Source of the DNA: an uncultured cyanobacterium
Lineage (GTDB): Bacteria > Cyanobacteriota > Cyanobacteriia > Cyanobacteriales > Chroococcidiopsidaceae
Length of the DNA: 32,902 nt
Direction of reading: 5' to 3'
Assembly (NCBI GenBank): GCA_946221495.1
Contig: CAMIFA010000040.1
Coordinates: 1 to 32,902 of the forward strand
Positions within the stretch are counted from its first letter, which is position 1. Every line of letters starts with the position of its first letter. This document shows, piece by piece, positions 1-8,239 of this stretch. Position numbers and translations under genes: made by a program. The notes under the pieces are model-generated. The model did not search any database and was not told where the DNA came from. It saw only the letters and a program-made list of their open reading frames with translations.

Positions 1-31
1 ACTCTTTCCCTACACGACGCTCTTCCGATCT
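1..31 (+). other. Illumina adapter remnant (not genomic)
   Basis: These 31 bases match the 3' 31 bases of the standard Illumina TruSeq universal adapter / read-1 primer site, ending in the diagnostic CTCTTCCGATCT. The cyanobacterial sequence begins at base 32. The adapter was left on a read and carried into the assembly, so the left edge is an artefact. It also extends the ORF on the minus strand with adapter-encoded codons, so any protein predicted there has a false C-terminus. Confidence 0.97.
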
Positions 32-193
32 TGGCGCACTGGTGAGGAACATCCACATAGCACCTGCGTAGGCTGCTAGTAGCATTACCATAATTCCCTG
101 AGTGGAAAATAAGCTATCTAGCGGCAGAAAGGGCAGAAATGCCCCTAAAGTAAAAGGTGGAACCAGGATGGCGATACTAACTGCTAGAACCAT
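32..193 (-). CDS. Membrane protein fragment, 3' end missing
   Basis: An open frame runs leftward from an ATG at 193 into the contig edge, giving 54 genomic codons before it enters the adapter. The product is almost entirely hydrophobic: one probable membrane segment near residues 2-24 (VLAVSIAILVPPFTLGAFL) and a second near 34-50 (GIMVMLLAAYAGAMWMFL), separated by a short polar turn (PLDSLFSTQ). A well-formed sigma-70-type promoter lies just upstream, which supports a real gene starting here. There is no clear Shine-Dalgarno sequence. An in-frame stop lies further upstream, so the start cannot be much earlier. The family is not recognised. The C-terminus is unknown because the contig ends. 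Confidence 0.5.
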
Positions 194-226
194 GGGTGAA
201 GGGGAATAAACTAAGATTGCCTTGAG

Positions 227-254
227 ATTATATCCAGTGCTACTAGTCTATCAA
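227..254 (-). promoter_or_regulatory. Sigma-70-type promoter for the truncated membrane gene
   Basis: Read on the minus strand, TTGATA (249-254) and a consensus TATAAT (227-232) are separated by 16 bases. A transcript would begin near 220, leaving a leader of about 27 bases before the ATG at 193. Position and orientation fit the truncated membrane ORF. Confidence 0.55.
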
Positions 255-481
255 GGTCAAATGTAAAATTGGTAGATTTCTTAGTTACTTAAGATTTAAT
301 TTAAGTGTGCTTCATAACAGTAAACAGGAAGTATATAAGGTTAACAAGTAAATTGATAATTGAATATCTAGCGCTGACCAAGGTAAACATAAATACTTTA
401 GTGTTAAATCTAAATGGACTGACTGCTATGCTGGAAGCAGCAATTAACACTAAATCAGCGCCATCTGGTAAAGGATACATT

Positions 482-781
482 ATGCGTCAAATGTCAGTCG
501 CTGCGCTCCTGATGATATTGGTTAGTTTGTTTTTCTCTAATACAACACGCGCTGGGGAGCCTGTAGCGATCACTCGCTTGGTTATGCGCGATCACATTGT
601 TATTATTACTTCAAGTTCAGATGGACTAGAATATTCACTGCTCACTCAGGATGGTACTGTAATAGCTGCCAATCTTAGTGAAAATCAACTAGCTCAAAAG
701 CATCCAGATGTGTATGAGCAATTTCATCCAGCGATCGCCCTTCCAGCCTCGTCAGGTGTTACTATCTGGGCTGGGATGTAG
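482..781 (+). CDS. Small secreted protein, unknown function
   Basis: This encodes 99 residues. I chose the ATG at 482 because AAAGGA stands about eight bases before it and because the protein then begins with a good signal peptide: a short basic start (MRQ), a hydrophobic core (VAALLMILVSLFF) and a probable cleavage after TTRA. Upstream in-frame starts, for example at 428, only add non-hydrophobic residues. The mature part has a short strand-rich segment (VAITRLVMRDHIVIITSS, then LEYSLLTQDGTVIA) and resembles the small conserved exported proteins of cyanobacteria. No catalytic motif or cysteine pair is visible. It ends ten bases before the convergent exported-protein gene. No function can be assigned. 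Confidence 0.7.
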   Translation: MRQMSVAALLMILVSLFFSNTTRAGEPVAITRLVMRDHIVIITSSSDGLEYSLLTQDGTVIAANLSENQLAQKHPDVYEQFHPAIALPASSGVTIWAGM

Positions 782-790
782 TTTAGATAC

Positions 791-1486
791 CTAGTTCAAA
801 AGCACTATTCCATCTGCTTGAACTCTCATTGTAGTTCTGCTTTCGTCTAAAGAAGTTGTTTCGTCGAATGTGACTTCTAATAATCCGGCTGAGGTTGTTT
901 GGGTAGTAACTTTCAGAAGTCCTCTATCTTGACGCTCAAAGGTTAGTGTTGTTGGCGCTGTAATATTTTGCAGTGTGACATCCGCATCCCCTGTTAAGGT
1001 GCGTTGATTAGTATCCCCAATTACTTGATAGTTGATAGCAGCTTTAGTAGCGTTAGTTAGCTTAATATTTATTTTTCCGTCTACCGGAGTAACTACTGCA
1101 CTAGGAGCTTGTTCTGATTCTGGTAGTGGCGGTTGAATTGTAGAACCTGGCTGGGTTGTAGTTGGTGTTGTGGGTTGCTGAGTATCTGTTGGTAAGGGTG
1201 TGACTCCCGCATCAGGCGGTTGGGTTGTTGGTGCGTTTGAGTCTGCAGGTGATGTGTTGCGCGATCGGCTATAGGGGGGTTCGTTGAAGATACTCGGACG
1301 CGGATTAAGCGGCGAAGTAGAACCAGAAGAATTGGCTGGTGGTTGATTAGTACCGTCAGGACTGATTTGAACCAGTGTCTGCTGTTGAGGCATTGCTATA
1401 GCAACGCTGGTTGTCAACATGACTGGTAGAACTAACATTCTAGACAAGGTATCAAGTAAAATAGCCTGTTTTTGACTTTTATTCAC
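791..1486 (-). CDS. Exported protein with Pro/Thr-rich linker
   Basis: The frame opens at a TTG (1492), but AGGAG lies immediately against that codon. The GTG at 1486 has AGGAG at the normal distance of six bases, so I start there (231 residues). The N-terminus has basic residues followed by a hydrophobic stretch (MLVLPVMLTTSVAIA), a likely signal peptide. The middle third is low-complexity and rich in Pro, Thr, Ser and Gln, typical of a cell-wall-spanning or extracellular linker. The last ~100 residues form a compact, strand-rich region (INIKLTNATKAAINYQVIG, TTLTFERQDRGLLKVTTQ) resembling a small beta-sandwich. Proteins of this layout are common among cyanobacterial hypotheticals. Function is unknown; a structural or envelope-associated role is inferred from architecture only. 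Confidence 0.7.
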   Translation of the reverse strand: MNKSQKQAILLDTLSRMLVLPVMLTTSVAIAMPQQQTLVQISPDGTNQPPANSSGSTSPLNPRPSIFNEPPYSRSRNTSPADSNAPTTQPPDAGVTPLPTDTQQPTTPTTTQPGSTIQPPLPESEQAPSAVVTPVDGKINIKLTNATKAAINYQVIGDTNQRTLTGDADVTLQNITAPTTLTFERQDRGLLKVTTQTTSAGLLEVTFDETTSLDESRTTMRVQADGIVLLN

Positions 1487-1692
1487 TTTCAACTCCTAGA
1501 TAAATATATAAGTTTGTTAAAGTATCACTCTAACCGATGTAGCTAATTTATTCTGATTTTTAAAAATTAGTTATCAAATAAAAGTTGAATTTCTGACTAT
1601 GTTCAATAAAGTATCAATTTTAATAAGCTTAGGGTGATTAAAGTTATGAGTCATGCATAACTTTAAGTGCATAACTCACAACTCAACAATAG

Positions 1693-2589
1693 TTAAGCTT
1701 CGTCCCACAATTCCCGGACTTTACCAGGCAGATATTGAGCGATTTCCTTAATTCGTTCTTCCGATAATTCTTCTTTGGTTGCGGAAAATACTGCTTTAAC
1801 AACTTGGTCGCGGTCTACATCATAGCCAGTTGCAGCCATTGGAGATTCATTTTTGACTCGAGTTAAAAAGCGCTCATCATTAACGTTAGAGATGTCACTA
1901 GGATTGTGCCGATTTGAATGGTCGAAAGGCGCACGAATCCTGCTAAGGAAGCCAACAATGGGATTGGTATCATGCCAGAGTTCAGCAATTTCCATTTGCA
2001 GAGCTTTATCTTCTGTATGTAGCACTTCTTTATGCAATTCTTCTTCTACCCTGTCAGAGGTTTCTGTTGGCATTAGGTCGCGCATCGCACGGTATAGTAC
2101 CTCAGTCACATCCCTGGCATCGAAAATATCCTCAAGACCGCTCTTGAGCATCACTTTTTCCAAGAACGGCATATCTTTAGTAGCAATTGGGACTGATACC
2201 CCTTCTTTAAGACTTTTAGGAGGATTTGCTTCCATCTTTTGCAGCATTTTACGACCTTTTTCCGTAAGTTCTGCTGCTTTAAAGGTAATTAAATGAGGCA
2301 AAGGACCATCTGGTGCGCCAAAAGAATTAGCAATTCTAAAGTCAACTTCTTGGGGGTTTACAGTGTCGGGGACATCTTCTTGGTTAGCGTAGGCGTTACC
2401 TGTAAACTCAGCTTTAATAAATTGCGTTTGATTTAGGTAATCGAGATGACCCAAAAATTCAGCTAGTGTTATCTGTTTACCTGGAAAAAAGTCAGATGCC
2501 TGGAACCTAACTTCATGCATTCCCTGTCCAGCTGCATTAATTTTTTCTAAGATAGTGAAGACAACATCTTCTCTTATTCCAATTGCCAT
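1693..2589 (-). CDS. DUF2267 domain-containing protein
   Basis: The product has 298 residues and a good ribosome site (AAGGAGAG, then ATG). About residues 145-298 carry two helical half-repeats of the DUF2267 type: a first half around MPFLEKVMLKSGLEDIFDA with REVTEVLYRAMRDLMP-like helices, and a second around FLTRVKNESPMAATGYDVDR ending in the characteristic YLPGKVRELWDEA. The N-terminal ~120 residues are different (IREDVVFTILEKINAAGQGM, FLGHLDYLNQTQFIKAEF). They look like a small helical, perhaps winged-helix-like, domain with no family I can name. The protein is soluble, with no signal or membrane segment. It lies downstream of, and on the same strand as, the histidine kinase gene, 209 bases away. 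DUF2267 proteins often appear in stress-related contexts, but their biochemical role is not established. Confidence 0.8.
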   Translation of the reverse strand: MAIGIREDVVFTILEKINAAGQGMHEVRFQASDFFPGKQITLAEFLGHLDYLNQTQFIKAEFTGNAYANQEDVPDTVNPQEVDFRIANSFGAPDGPLPHLITFKAAELTEKGRKMLQKMEANPPKSLKEGVSVPIATKDMPFLEKVMLKSGLEDIFDARDVTEVLYRAMRDLMPTETSDRVEEELHKEVLHTEDKALQMEIAELWHDTNPIVGFLSRIRAPFDHSNRHNPSDISNVNDERFLTRVKNESPMAATGYDVDRDQVVKAVFSATKEELSEERIKEIAQYLPGKVRELWDEA

Positions 2590-2798
2590 TTATCTCTCCT
2601 TAACTTTTTATCTAAATAAGTGAGGGCGGTTGTGACGATCGCCAACGTTTAATTTTCTAGGTACTAGGCTACCAGAGTTACTTGCACGATTAGCATTAGA
2701 AAACTTATGAGGATCAATTTTCAGATCATAACTACAGCCATTGGCATTTAAACTATTGTGAATAATTACTCACCTGCATCTGCCACAGGAAGCATTTA

Positions 2799-4262
2799 TC
2801 AATATGCAGTCAAAGGCAAAGTAACAGTAAAAGTTGTGCCTTGCTGAGAGACACTTGCAACCTGAATCTGACCGCCGTGATTCTCAACAATAGCAGCAGC
2901 GATCGCTAAACCTAACCCAGATCCTGTAGGCGTTTCTCCAGTTGAAGTTGTAGCAGTATGAGTGCGAGCTGGATCTACTCGATAAAAGCGATCAAACAAT
3001 CGCGGTAGCGCTGACTCTGGAATGCCAATGCCAGTATCACTTACCACTACTTGCAAGTAATTGAGAGGCGAACGAGGAGTCAAAGACAGGGAACCCTTAA
3101 ATGTTGCTATCCTTTGTAACTTCACTTTTACCTGACCGCCAGTTGGCGTGTACTGCACTGCATTGCCAATTAAATTTGTAAATAGACGAGCTAGCTGGTT
3201 CCAGTCACCCGGCAATGTAAACCAGTTGTCTATCAGCTCAGGAGTTAGTTGAGGTGAGGAGCTTGATTCTCCTAAATTAGTGTGGATTTCAGTATCAGGT
3301 GGTTCAACTAAGTCAAGAGAAAAAACAATTTTCTTTTCAGCAGCAACTAGCTGTTGTTCCTCCATAACTTCCATTAGCAAAGCGTCAAGCGGACAAAGTG
3401 AAAACTGGGGCTGGATAATACCACTATCTTGGCGTGCGAGAAACAGTAAATCATCTACTAAACGACCCAACCGCTTAGTCAGCCGTTCCACCACTTTTAA
3501 CTGTTGGCGGTGGTGTAGAGCAGCTGCATCTGGCAACTTTAACAACTCAGGATCGGCAAGGGCAACCTGCACATTTGTTTGAATTAAAGTAATTGGACTT
3601 CTAAGTTCGTGGGAAGCATCAGCTGTGAATTGTTTGAGGCGCTGGTAAGACTCACGCACTGGCTTCATAGCTTTCCCCGAAAGAAACCAACCGCTCATAG
3701 CAACCGAAAGTACCATTAGCCCAGTGCCAAGACTAAGATCAAAAACTAGCTGTCGGATTGGTTTAGTAACTTCAAACCAAGGATGACTAACGCGCAGATA
3801 GCCAAGAATCTCTCGTCCTATTTCCACTCTTTGGGTTACTTGTCGCAGCAGCAGTGAGGTGTAATCCTGCTCCCTGATCCCCGATTCCTGCCCCCTAATT
3901 ACCTTGACAGTTTCACCAGTACGGTTAGGATGAATTGGAATATTTAACGGTTCCGACAAAGTTGACCAAAGTAACTCACCAGTAGGACTAAACCATTCGA
4001 GATCAATGTGGTCATCTTCCACTGTTTCCGCGTTATCTCGAAAAGTAGTTTCTATATTAATGTGGTGCTTGGTATCGGCAGAGACTGGCTCAATTACGAG
4101 CGATCGCTCTACCACTTCCACTACATGATTTAAGGTATCGTCAATTCGCTCAATTAAAGTATTGCGGACGTACAAATAGACTCCAGTAGCAAATAGCAGT
4201 AGTAACACTGCTGTTACTGTCGTATACCAAAGAGCCAGACGGCGGCGAGTAGCTTGAAACAT
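2799..4262 (-). CDS. Transmembrane sensor histidine kinase (RppB/NrsS-like)
   Basis: This is an inner-membrane sensor kinase of 487 residues that would autophosphorylate a histidine and pass the phosphate to a response regulator. Membrane segments lie near residues 13-32 and 176-195, enclosing a ~140-residue periplasmic sensor region. The HisKA motif ASHELRSP places the phospho-acceptor at H218. The ATPase domain shows the N-box (N367 in LIGNAVQYTP), the G1 box DTGIGI (409-414), an F-box near 423 and the G2 box GSGLGLAI (447-454). All catalytic boxes appear intact. The overall plan resembles the RppB/NrsS group of cyanobacterial kinases. No response regulator is adjacent, so it is locally orphan. 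The protein is longer than usual because of low-complexity inserts near residues 121-137, 321-350 and 386-402; the first is encoded by a dispersed DNA repeat. Confidence 0.9.
   Translation of the reverse strand: MFQATRRRLALWYTTVTAVLLLLFATGVYLYVRNTLIERIDDTLNHVVEVVERSLVIEPVSADTKHHINIETTFRDNAETVEDDHIDLEWFSPTGELLWSTLSEPLNIPIHPNRTGETVKVIRGQESGIREQDYTSLLLRQVTQRVEIGREILGYLRVSHPWFEVTKPIRQLVFDLSLGTGLMVLSVAMSGWFLSGKAMKPVRESYQRLKQFTADASHELRSPITLIQTNVQVALADPELLKLPDAAALHHRQQLKVVERLTKRLGRLVDDLLFLARQDSGIIQPQFSLCPLDALLMEVMEEQQLVAAEKKIVFSLDLVEPPDTEIHTNLGESSSSPQLTPELIDNWFTLPGDWNQLARLFTNLIGNAVQYTPTGGQVKVKLQRIATFKGSLSLTPRSPLNYLQVVVSDTGIGIPESALPRLFDRFYRVDPARTHTATTSTGETPTGSGLGLAIAAAIVENHGGQIQVASVSQQGTTFTVTLPLTAY
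3864..3898 (-). repeat. Dispersed CAGGAATCGGGGATCAGGGA-type repeat inside the kinase gene
   Basis: On the coding strand the DNA reads as a run of G-rich near-repeats (GGGGCAGGAATCGGGG, then GATCAGGGAGCAGG). It is translated as RGQESGIREQD within the periplasmic region of the histidine kinase. Related sequence recurs downstream of psbK (17114-17190), where it is non-coding. The in-frame presence inside a protein suggests insertion of a repeat unit without loss of frame. Confidence 0.6.
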
Positions 4263-4555
4263 CTATTTAAGGTACAACCAAGGCGCGACGACGAAATTTG
4301 TAGAAAGGCTCTTGGCGTGAATTTGACATTAGTCCCAATCTAAATGTATACCGCTCACCAAGTTTTGACTTGCCAGAGTAGTTTTACCTTGTGGGAATAA
4401 TCAGTTTTTTAGCTAGTTGATTTTGCCAGGATCAAGTCTATGTGCTGATAACTGACGCTTAGATAGCCTGAAAATGTGAGATTTTAATAGAATTTTGCAT
4501 CTAAATAAGGTAGCCTTACTAAAAGTGTGAAGTGATGTTAACTTAAGGATGGATT

Positions 4556-5296
4556 ATGTCTAAGGAACCATTGTCTTCTGTACTGGGACTACCGATTCAT
4601 CTCATAGATGACTATCAAGGCTGGTTGAGTTCGCGTCTACAGCAAGGGATAGGAACTCATGTAGTAACGCTGAATGCAGAAATGACAATGCAGGCAGAAG
4701 CTAACCCTACTTTGGCTAAAATCATCAATCACGCGGAGCTAGTAATTCCGGATGGTGCTGGGGTAGTTCTTTATTTATATCTCCAGGGGAAAAAAATAAA
4801 GCGATGTCCAGGTATTGAACTAGCAGAATCACTATTACAAAACTCAGGAGAAACATCAAAGTCAGTGTTTTTCTTTGGCGGTGCGCCAGGAGTAGCCCAA
4901 ACAGCAGCAGCAAACTGGCAACGACAAGTACCAGGATTGAAAATAGTCGGTACTCAGCATGGCTACATTTCGCCAGCAGAAGCAGAAAAGTTGCAACAAA
5001 CTCTTACACAGCTACAACCCCAGCTAATTTTTGTCGGGTTAGGAGTGCCACGCCAAGAATTGTGGATTGCTCAACACCGTCATCTTTGTCCTCAAGCTAC
5101 CTGGATTGGTGTTGGCGGTAGCTTTGATATTTGGGCTGGTGTTAAATCTAGAGCGCCAGGTTGGCTAGCAGATAATCATCTAGAATGGCTTTATCGGCTT
5201 TATCAAGAACCTTGGCGGTGGCGCAGAATGTTAGCTTTACCCAAGTTTGCTTGGAAAGCTTTGGCACATCGTTCTCATCAAGGTGTAGTGGGTTAA
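4556..5296 (+). CDS. WecG/TagA/CpsF family glycosyltransferase
   Basis: The 246-residue protein has the full signature of this membrane-associated family, which transfers an N-acetylmannosamine-type sugar onto an undecaprenyl-diphosphate-linked GlcNAc during surface-polymer synthesis. Visible blocks are VVTLNAEM (36-43), IPDGAGVV (64-71) with the presumed catalytic base D66 and T38, RCPGIEL (83-89), FFFGGAPGVA (105-114), VGLGVPRQELWIAQHR (160-175) and GVGGSFDIWAG (185-195). The C-terminal arginine- and tryptophan-rich appendage (EWLYRLYQEPWRWRRM) is the part that in TagA contacts the membrane and completes the active site. The start is the ATG preceded by AAGGATGG. It is divergent from the kinase gene and convergent with the dioxygenase gene. 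The exact sugar cannot be read from the sequence; the polymer may be exopolysaccharide or O-antigen. Confidence 0.88.
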   Translation: MSKEPLSSVLGLPIHLIDDYQGWLSSRLQQGIGTHVVTLNAEMTMQAEANPTLAKIINHAELVIPDGAGVVLYLYLQGKKIKRCPGIELAESLLQNSGETSKSVFFFGGAPGVAQTAAANWQRQVPGLKIVGTQHGYISPAEAEKLQQTLTQLQPQLIFVGLGVPRQELWIAQHRHLCPQATWIGVGGSFDIWAGVKSRAPGWLADNHLEWLYRLYQEPWRWRRMLALPKFAWKALAHRSHQGVVG

Positions 5297-5302
5297 ATTA
5301 CT

Positions 5303-5355
5303 AAAAAAAGGGCTAGGAAATACAGCGATCCTAATCATTTTCAGCCCCTATTTTT
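5303..5355. terminator. Bidirectional terminator between convergent genes
   Basis: An A-rich tract and GGGCT (5303-5314) face AGCCCC followed by TATTTTT (5343-5355). An inner TAGGA/TCCTA pair extends the hairpin. With A residues on one side and T residues on the other, it can stop transcription from both the glycosyltransferase and dioxygenase genes. Confidence 0.7.
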
Positions 5356-5390
5356 AATCCTAAGATTAATAACTTTTACAGAAGCTGCTT

Positions 5391-6242
5391 CTATACTTTT
5401 TGCAAAAGCGCAGCCCGTCCAATATTCAAAGGTTGACCACGATAGTGTTTTTCAGGAATTAGATAACATATCAGGGCATACCTTTTGTTTTCGTCGTGTT
5501 CGTGCCATCCTTTATGAACTAACTGTTGATTTGAAATAATCAATGTTCCAGCTTTGCCAAAAATAGAGACAGCTTGCGAATCGTTATAAAAAAGCTTAAT
5601 ATCATCTTTTCGATTGTATCTTGATGATATAGAGACAATAGTTGTTATCCAACTGTAAAAATAGTTAATTATCTTCCGCAATATGTGACGATGTGAGCCT
5701 GGGATCACAGTATATGGACCATCGCCATGATTATCGACATCACTTAAATAAATAAATGCTTTATATACTGGAGGCGTTACACCATCAGTATGATACCCGC
5801 GCTTCGACTCTGTATCTGGGTTATCAACTCTGATTGTAATGCTACGAAGTTGGAGTTTCTCGCCAATTCGCTGCTCGAAGATTTTCTCAATTTTTTGGGA
5901 ATGAAAGAGTTCTAGCAGTTGCTCATCAACTTCTTGAGCATTGATGATATGTTGCACCTGAGTATCTACGTTCTGGAGTAAATCTTTTCTGCATAGTAGA
6001 TATGAGTCGCCATTAATTGAGTAACTTTGATCCCGTAAGTAACGGTTAGTAACTGCAATTAAGCGATCGCATTCATCACGATCAAAAAAGCTGGGAAGAA
6101 CCTCGTAGCCTTGAGTAGTGAAGTCATTAATTGGTTGACGCGAGTAGTCTTTGCTATCCTTAATAAGTCCAGCGATCGCCGCCTTAGTAGTTATGATTTC
6201 CTGTCTAAAACTTTTAAACACTTTTTCAAGAATTTTGCTCAT
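5391..6242 (-). CDS. Phytanoyl-CoA dioxygenase (PhyH) family protein
   Basis: This 283-residue protein is a probable Fe(II)/2-oxoglutarate-dependent oxygenase. The double-stranded beta-helix ligands are visible: H151 and D153 in YHTDGV, the distal H243 in LVHKGW, and R254 (KRYAL), which would bind the 2-oxoglutarate carboxylate. The intervening segment FIYLSDVDNHGDGPYTVIPGSH (cf. residues 163-184) is the usual PhyH block that closes the pocket. The substrate is unknown; family members hydroxylate lipids, amino acids, sugars and secondary metabolites. The first ~40 residues are basic and helical, with no signal peptide. It lies between a polysaccharide glycosyltransferase and a sulfotransferase, so a tailoring role is possible, but its own upstream region is long and it is probably transcribed alone. 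Confidence 0.85.
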   Translation of the reverse strand: MSKILEKVFKSFRQEIITTKAAIAGLIKDSKDYSRQPINDFTTQGYEVLPSFFDRDECDRLIAVTNRYLRDQSYSINGDSYLLCRKDLLQNVDTQVQHIINAQEVDEQLLELFHSQKIEKIFEQRIGEKLQLRSITIRVDNPDTESKRGYHTDGVTPPVYKAFIYLSDVDNHGDGPYTVIPGSHRHILRKIINYFYSWITTIVSISSRYNRKDDIKLFYNDSQAVSIFGKAGTLIISNQQLVHKGWHEHDENKRYALICYLIPEKHYRGQPLNIGRAALLQKV

Positions 6243-7173
6243 TTTAAATTAACTATTTAAGCTCTTTATTTTTCTCTAATGTTTCAGCTAGTGCGGATAA
6301 TTACAGATAATTATTAAAACTTTTTGCTTTCCCTCCTGGCACTGAGAGCCACTAGTATTCAAGTAGTTTCTATTCTTTAGTTACTTAAATATTGCATACA
6401 CCTTAACTCTCTTTATTACTATTTCTACTACCAGTATTTTCTTTAAGTTGTAGCTGGAATATAGAATAGGCATTGGTGTACGCCTAATATAAGGGTATTA
6501 CATTGACGATAAAATCTCGCAAATAGCAAGAGTAGTATTTATCAATAGCGATCGCAAAACTATATTTATTTTATATCGTGTAATAAACGATACCATAAAT
6601 CCAAACTTTTGGCAAGAGAATAAGTATAAAGCTTTTACTTATTAGAGAAAATAGCTTTTCCTAGTCCATACGTTCATCATGTTGGTACAGCACATTAAAT
6701 AATAAATCAAGTTTAGGAAAGTGCCAACTTTACACAGTTATATTATGTCTACTGTGTCTATATCCATCTACCAACACTGGGTTTAATGAAAGAACAGTTA
6801 TAGTTGCAGCTAAAATATTAAGGATAAATTAACGAGGGAAATATCTCCTGCTTTAGATTTCACACTTTATCTTTTTCGTCAGTGATATTCACTCAGTCGT
6901 TATGATCCGCCAAGTTTATAGTTATTATGATATTCCTACTTCAAGATAACTTTATGAACTAAATTTATTTAAACTAAAGTATTAAATTTTTATTAATTAA
7001 CCTTGGCGAATACCAAGTTTTATGTTATTTTGTGTGAAGTTTAGGCGAATTTTATGTTAAGCCAAACTAAAAAAGGTGTTTGATTTATTAAGATCAAAGA
7101 TACCAGGCTTTCGGAAAATTGATATTACCTAAAGTCAAAAATTTTATTTAGCACTAAAAGTAAGAGTAATACT
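6243..7173. other. Long AT-rich intergenic region
   Basis: This 931-base stretch between the divergent dioxygenase and sulfotransferase genes is strongly AT-rich, with stop codons in every frame. I see one HIP1 octamer near 6549 and no RNA gene, tandem repeat or decayed protein that I can recognise. It presumably carries both promoters and long untranslated leaders. Confidence 0.6.
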
Positions 7174-8076
7174 ATGGGTCCAGCACAGCTGCTTAAATCG
7201 ACTGTTAAGAATTTTTACCCAGTTAAATTGATGCTTGAGCAAAGAAAAATCAATGCTCAATACTCCAAAGAAATATCATTATTGAATGGCAAGCACAAGT
7301 CAGAAAACTTACATCCAAGTATTTTATTTTTTACTTTGCACAAATGCGCTTCTGTATATGTTAAGGATTTGCTGTTTGAACTAGCAGAAGATGTGGGCAT
7401 GACTCCGATTAATTTAGGTGGTTACTTGTGGAAAAGTGCCAAGTCTCCCAAAGAACTTGCAGAACAACTTAAAAGTGCATTTAAGCCAACAGGTTATCTT
7501 TATGGACCTTTTAGAGAAACTAGTCTACTGCCACAGATGCAAGATTTAGGAGGTTATCGGTTAATTGATAATCTTGATAGTTATAAAATATTGTTGATGT
7601 TGCGAGATCCTAGAGACGTTTTGACTTCTAAATATTTCTCTATGGCTTACAGTCATTATGTTCCTGAACTACAAAAAGAAAAAATGTTAGCTAAAAGAGA
7701 AGAAGCTTTGAAAATGACAATTGATGAATTTGTCACAAGTAGAAGTCAAATGAATGAGTTTTTGAAGAAATACGGGGAGTATTCGCAAGAACTAATGGAT
7801 AGACCTAATATCCTTTTTGTAAAGTATGAGGATATGGTCAATAATTTTGAGACATGGCTAAATAGTGTAATTAAATTTTTAGAGCTTGATGTTAGTCAAG
7901 AGAAGATCAATAAAATAGTTAGTGAAGCTGATTTTTCAGTTGATAAAGAAGATATCCATTCTCACAAAAGACAAGTTACGCCCGGAGATCATCAACGGAA
8001 ATTAAAGCCAGAAACTATTGAAATCTTAAATTCCGAGTTTGGTGAGATTCTAGATAAGTTCGGCTATGCAAGATAA
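7174..8076 (+). CDS. Sulfotransferase domain protein (PAPS-dependent)
   Basis: The 300-residue product fits the P-loop-like fold of PAPS-dependent sulfotransferases, which move a sulfuryl group from PAPS to a hydroxyl or amine. The 5'-phosphosulfate-binding loop is FTLHKCASVYVKDLL (53-67). The 3'-phosphate-binding block is MLRDPRDVLTSKYFS (142-156) with R144 and S152. VKYEDMV and the helix after it come next, and a late basic loop (HKRQVTPGDHQRK, near 263-275) corresponds to the GxxGDWK-type motif that covers the nucleotide. No signal or membrane segment is present. The codon use is AT-rich, unlike the gene that follows. The substrate is not predictable; a glycan, lipid or small molecule is possible. 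The nearby glycosyltransferase and oxygenase make surface-glycan modification a reasonable but unproven idea. Confidence 0.83.
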   Translation: MGPAQLLKSTVKNFYPVKLMLEQRKINAQYSKEISLLNGKHKSENLHPSILFFTLHKCASVYVKDLLFELAEDVGMTPINLGGYLWKSAKSPKELAEQLKSAFKPTGYLYGPFRETSLLPQMQDLGGYRLIDNLDSYKILLMLRDPRDVLTSKYFSMAYSHYVPELQKEKMLAKREEALKMTIDEFVTSRSQMNEFLKKYGEYSQELMDRPNILFVKYEDMVNNFETWLNSVIKFLELDVSQEKINKIVSEADFSVDKEDIHSHKRQVTPGDHQRKLKPETIEILNSEFGEILDKFGYAR

Positions 8077-8140
8077 GAGTATTATCTTAAGTAACATCTG
8101 AGCATCAAGCTAGGATTAGGGATATTCCCATTAATATAGT

Positions 8141-8179
8141 AAGCGGAAGTTATTAGTTACTACAGCTATACTTCCGCTT
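8141..8179. terminator. Inverted repeat, possible terminator
   Basis: AAGCGGAAGT (8141-8150) and ACTTCCGCTT (8170-8179) form a perfect 10-bp stem with a 19-base loop, 65 bases after the sulfotransferase stop. No T-tract follows, so it may be a processing or pausing hairpin rather than a classical terminator. Confidence 0.45.
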
Positions 8180-8239
8180 AAATTATGTTGTGCCGCTTCG
8201 CTTGGTTTTAACGACAATTATTGTGTACGGTAAACAATT

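Noticed and set aside
1853..2296. 147-codon open frame on the plus strand
   Set aside because: It is the antisense shadow of the DUF2267 gene; the Ser/Leu-rich residues have no domain pattern and there is no ribosome site.
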